Assembly (NCBI GenBank): GCA_025455595.1
Contig: JALOMD010000068.1
Coordinates: 1 to 8,863, forward strand
Source of the DNA: Cytophagales bacterium
GTDB taxonomy: Bacteria; Bacteroidota; Bacteroidia; Cytophagales; 172606-1
Length of the DNA stretch: 8,863 bases
Direction of reading: 5' to 3'
A program made the translations under genes and the position numbers. Of this stretch, positions 7,001 through 8,863 are shown piece after piece; the first letter of the stretch is position 1, and the number at the start of each line of letters is the position of its first letter. The notes beneath the pieces are model-generated. The model saw nothing but the letters and a program-made list of their open reading frames with translations, searched no databases and was not told the origin of the DNA.

Positions 7001-7102
7001 AACAATGAACAGTTAGGCCAAAACCTTGCTCCCGGCGTGAACGGAATCTCTTTCTACCCGCGTACCCGTACTTTTGTGGTTGGGGTCAACTTCTCGTTCT
7101 AA
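4046..7102 (+). CDS. SusC/RagA-family TonB-dependent outer-membrane transporter
   Basis: From ATG 4046 the protein has 1018 residues, normal for SusC. A signal peptide covers residues 1-40 (hydrophobic FFVGLRLALACLFVLSLSV, cleavage after AYA). Next is a carboxypeptidase-regulatory-like domain (about 44-115: VSGKVTDSG...LPGVSVSVKGTTTG...GAYRLNVP), then the TonB-box-like EVVVVGYG (123-130). The plug follows (about 135-250), with RLRGTSSL at 186 and the DVLKDASAAAIYGSRGANG signature at 222-240. The beta-barrel runs from about 250 to the terminal Phe1018, as expected for BAM insertion. It imports a ligand captured by the SusD partner encoded 102 bases downstream. No secretin/TonB N-terminal (STN) domain is present, so it is not built for FecR/ECF-sigma signalling. 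This agrees with control by the divergent LacI-type regulator. An in-frame extension to TTG 3863 is rejected because the signal peptide begins properly at 4046. The substrate is unknown. Confidence 0.96.
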   Translation: MNTTSTQKLGNATRSSGFFVGLRLALACLFVLSLSVAAYAQKAVSGKVTDSGDNSALPGVSVSVKGTTTGTVTGADGAYRLNVPSDDATLVFSFVGYVSQEVAVGGRNTIDVRLASDVQALQEVVVVGYGEQKKSDITGAVAQVTSKDFNNGVINNPLQAVQGRVAGLVITTPNGDPNQTTPAIRLRGTSSLAAGSDPLIVIDGVIGAPLNSVAPEDIEKFDVLKDASAAAIYGSRGANGVIIITTKKGKAGRTTVDYNSYVGFESVAKFADVLTPDEFRQRARERNITIQDLGNNTNWFEEITRTAVSHNNSLSIGGGTDKSNYRASITYLNQPGVTLNSGFDRLNARLNVGQKALNDKLDVQLLVSANTSNRKFIQYDAFRSAFRANPTLPVYNEDGTFYQPSGFEIENPVARVSQLTDSRRDNQFLLNGKLFYEVVNGLRVGVNGSFSMYTENGTRFTPSAYTGFGNRLSTGERYSREVQDRLVEATVSYNKTFGGMHRVELLAGYTYQQLSNEGAFVRNRDFPDVFGADNLNVGEFNTDGTFLGEVRSNRSEARLDGLLGRVSYYYADKYLITANFRRDGSSRFGANNRYGFFPSVSVGWVISQEEFMKGVSFISNLKLRAGYGVTGNQEGIADYAPRQLYGPRGFFFSNGGYRRAYDFIQNANPDLQWETSAMTNVGIDFGFLQGRLNGSIEFYNKDTRDLLFNYGIAIGATYGSQNLTAVTPNILANVGQVNNRGVELAFDYLVIDKGDFQWRTNLNLAHNRNRVVSLSNDEFTFPADGIRYGGFGTGQGGLQPPAWLQEGYPIGQFQGAQFIGFDDQGRFQYRNAQGQIVNDASQAQLVPIGDAQPRLTLGWGNSIIFKAFDLSFFFRGSLGQKVANGPDIVFGNPTLFPNNNVLRSAFTDYRQITQSPQFSSFYVQDASFIRMDNFSLGYKLPFKSGGLVRSARVYVSGQNLFVITPYNGIDPELQAGAARDVYGTINNEQLGQNLAPGVNGISFYPRTRTFVVGVNFSF

Positions 7103-7204
7103 GGCTTGGAAAAGCGGAAACACAAAAAGTTTTCATTTTGCCAAACAATGGACCTTAACACTTTGCTTTATCGTTAGGAAACGCAATAAAACTTATATCA
7201 AGTT

Positions 7205-8725
7205 ATGTTAAAAAAAATCAAAATCACGGGAATAGCAGTGGGTTTTTTGTTGTTGACAACGCTGAACTCCTGTAATTTGGAGAGTACTGTCTTCGATAGT
7301 GCTCCGTCCGATCAGTTTCCCAGAACAGAAGCTGAGTTGCTTTCTACGGTTAGCTCTGCTTACACCAATCTGGGCGGTTATTATGGTTCCCCGTTTGAAA
7401 TCAACGGGCCTTCCTCTGACGAAATCGTGGTTCCTACGCGTGGTCCCGATTGGGATGACCAAGGTTCTTGGCGGTCATTGGAGACACACACTTGGACACC
7501 TGACCGCCCCGGTCAAACCAACGGGGCGTGGGAGTTTGGCTTCACTGGTATTGTGAATGCAAACTTAGGCATCAGTCGCATCAATGCATCTACCCTGGAA
7601 ATAGATGGAAAAGACAGGATTGTAGCTGAGTTGCGCGTACTGCGGGCATTCTACTATTATGTACTCTGTGATTTGTTCGGCAATGTGCCTATTATCACCG
7701 AACAATCCACAGGACAAAACCCTGCCCAAAATACCCGTACAGAAGTGTACAACTTTATTGTGAGCGAGTTGCGTGCGGCTATTCCGCTGTTGCGTGCTGG
7801 CAGCGGCACGGCTGAGTACGGACGTATGACGAAAGGCGTGGCATTTACCCTACTGGCCAAGACACTGCTTAATTCACAGATATTCACCGGTACTGCCCGG
7901 TGGGCAGAAGTGATTCCAGCTTGTGATTCGGTAATCAATTCAGGTGCGTACGCATTGAATCCTGATTTTATGTCAAACTTCGCAGTAGGCAACCGAAATA
8001 ACCCGAATGCTCGTCGTGAGAACATCATGGTCGTACCCTACGACGGCGTTCGCCAAGGAGGCAACATCTTCCACATGCGTACTTTGCACTATGCGCAACA
8101 GGCGCAGTTCCAACTGGCCAGCAGCCCGTGGAATGGTTTCTGTACCATCGCTGAATTTTACAACTCGTTTCCGGACGGCGATGCCCGCAAAGCCATGTGG
8201 TTAGTTGGTCCGCAGCGTATCAATGGAAGAGTTATTACCTACAACGATGCCGTTACCGGTGAAACGGCTGTGCCACTGGATTTCCGACCGACCATTGCCG
8301 CTTTGGAGCGTGCCACGCAGCGCGACGGTGTACGGTCTCAGAAGGTGGAAATTCAACAGGGCAACAACCGGACGGATCAAGACAACCACATGCCAATTTT
8401 CCGGTATGCCGATGTGTTGTTGATGAAAGCTGAAGCCCTGTTCCGACTGGGCAGATCTACCGAAGCGTTGCCGCTGGTTAATTCGGTGCGTGACCGTGCC
8501 GGGCTGCCTGCCCTCACTTCGCTTACTGCCGACGAACTGTTGGCTGAACGTGGCCGTGAGTTTGCTTGGGAAAACCTCCGTCGTAACGATTTGATTCGCT
8601 TCGACAGGTTTGCAAACGGCACTTGGCAGTTCAAGCCGGTTACACCCAGATTTCGCGAACTGTTCCCGATTCCGACTCAACAGTTGGCGCGTAACCCCAG
8701 CCTAAGACAGAATACAGGCTACTAA
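7205..8725 (+). CDS. SusD/RagB-family nutrient-binding outer-membrane lipoprotein
   Basis: The 506-residue protein has a lipoprotein signal peptide: a basic MLKKIKI start, a hydrophobic core, and LNSC with the lipidated Cys at residue 23, followed by NLES. The N-terminal SusD-like helical part includes AELRVLRAFYYYVLCDLFGN then VPIITE (about 141-166), the family's best-known motif, and KGVAFTLLAKTLLNSQIF (210-227), a TPR-like helix pair. The C-terminal RagB/SusD part has IFRYADVLLMKAEALFRLG (398-416), NSVRDRAGLP and ELLAERGREFAWENLRRNDL, and ends with the characteristic LFPIPTQQLARNPSLRQNTGY at 486-506 (split LFPIPTQQLA / RNPSLRQNTGY). It forms the lid over the SusC barrel at the cell surface and binds the ligand. 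The 102-base AT-rich gap after susC has no clear terminator or promoter, so cotranscription is likely. The ATG at 7205 is preceded by AT-rich sequence without Shine-Dalgarno, as is usual in the phylum. Confidence 0.96.
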   Translation: MLKKIKITGIAVGFLLLTTLNSCNLESTVFDSAPSDQFPRTEAELLSTVSSAYTNLGGYYGSPFEINGPSSDEIVVPTRGPDWDDQGSWRSLETHTWTPDRPGQTNGAWEFGFTGIVNANLGISRINASTLEIDGKDRIVAELRVLRAFYYYVLCDLFGNVPIITEQSTGQNPAQNTRTEVYNFIVSELRAAIPLLRAGSGTAEYGRMTKGVAFTLLAKTLLNSQIFTGTARWAEVIPACDSVINSGAYALNPDFMSNFAVGNRNNPNARRENIMVVPYDGVRQGGNIFHMRTLHYAQQAQFQLASSPWNGFCTIAEFYNSFPDGDARKAMWLVGPQRINGRVITYNDAVTGETAVPLDFRPTIAALERATQRDGVRSQKVEIQQGNNRTDQDNHMPIFRYADVLLMKAEALFRLGRSTEALPLVNSVRDRAGLPALTSLTADELLAERGREFAWENLRRNDLIRFDRFANGTWQFKPVTPRFRELFPIPTQQLARNPSLRQNTGY

Positions 8726-8863
8726 ATAGCCCATGCTGTTTCACCGGACCCGCAGGATACATACTAGTATTAATTACAAAACAGGAGCTATATACGCGTG
8801 CGCCTGCGAACTTGTCTGGTAGGCTCGTTGGGCATCAAGCGACTTGACCCTGAGATTGTGCAA
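8726..8863. other. Unassigned sequence after susD, to the window edge
   Basis: No gene can be named here. The first part is AT-rich with a perfect 10-base palindrome ATACTAGTAT (8761-8770). From about 8790 the sequence becomes GC-rich. A plus-strand frame opens after a TAA at 8771-ish and could start at GTG 8798, with AGGAG at 8783-8787, running open to the edge (VRLRTCLVGSLGIKRLDPEIVQ, 22 codons, in two parts VRLRTCLVGSLG and IKRLDPEIVQ). One minus-strand frame is also open from the edge for 29 codons. Neither is recognisable. I see no strong intrinsic terminator for susCD. Confidence 0.4.

Noticed and set aside
7103..7204. A possible attenuator hairpin between susC and susD (GGAAAC...GTTTTC near 7116-7134)
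   Set aside because: Only about five pairs form, with a bulge and an AT-rich loop. It is too weak to call.
8761..8770. The 10-base palindrome ATACTAGTAT as an attachment site or operator
   Set aside because: It is short and AT-rich, has no second copy in the window, and no integrase is in view.
1..8863. tRNA, rRNA, CRISPR arrays and complete insertion sequences
   Set aside because: I found no cloverleaf with a T-loop, no regularly spaced identical repeats with unique spacers, and no transposase motif on either strand. The heptamer arrays have no spacers.

Overview
The window looks like chromosome from a member of the phylum Bacteroidota, most likely of the Cytophagales type. The evidence is a SusC/SusD outer-membrane uptake pair, a DUF6090-type membrane protein, the compact Bacteroidota form of MenE, AT-rich translation starts without Shine-Dalgarno sequences, and a promoter resembling the Bacteroidota TTG-N17-23-TAnnTTTG consensus. 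The organism assignment is inference from gene families and signals.

Layout. Bases 1-69 are the last 22 codons of an SGNH/GDSL-type hydrolase. A roughly 400-base gene-free stretch (70-475) follows, with two copies of a palindromic repeat, a GC-rich hairpin and two degenerate arrays of 7-base units. The second array ends exactly at the ATG of a DUF6090-like membrane protein (476-1207). After a third repeat copy comes menE (about 1305-2390, menaquinone synthesis). It converges on a LacI-family regulator gene (3522-2473, minus strand). Between the two stop codons lies a fourth, enlarged repeat copy followed by a T-tract, which probably acts as the menE terminator.

Bases 3523-4045 separate the regulator from a divergently transcribed susC-like gene. 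This region holds a near-perfect 26-bp palindrome with a central CpG, which is a good LacI-family operator candidate and overlaps a possible regulator promoter. It also holds an 8-bp inverted repeat and a Bacteroidota-type promoter with a long leader for susC. The susC-like gene (4046-7102, TonB-dependent transporter) and susD-like gene (7205-8725, surface lipoprotein) follow in order. The last 138 bases hold no identifiable gene.

How the genes fit together. The regulator and the susCD pair look like the start of a glycan or other nutrient utilisation locus. SusD captures the ligand at the surface, SusC imports it with TonB energy, and the LacI-type protein probably senses a product sugar. 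No enzyme of the locus is in view, so the substrate cannot be named. The left half is unrelated housekeeping or accessory content. I do not see a clearly new multi-gene system. The most unusual signals are the intergenic repeats: a palindrome family with four copies in 2.3 kb, and the heptamer arrays.
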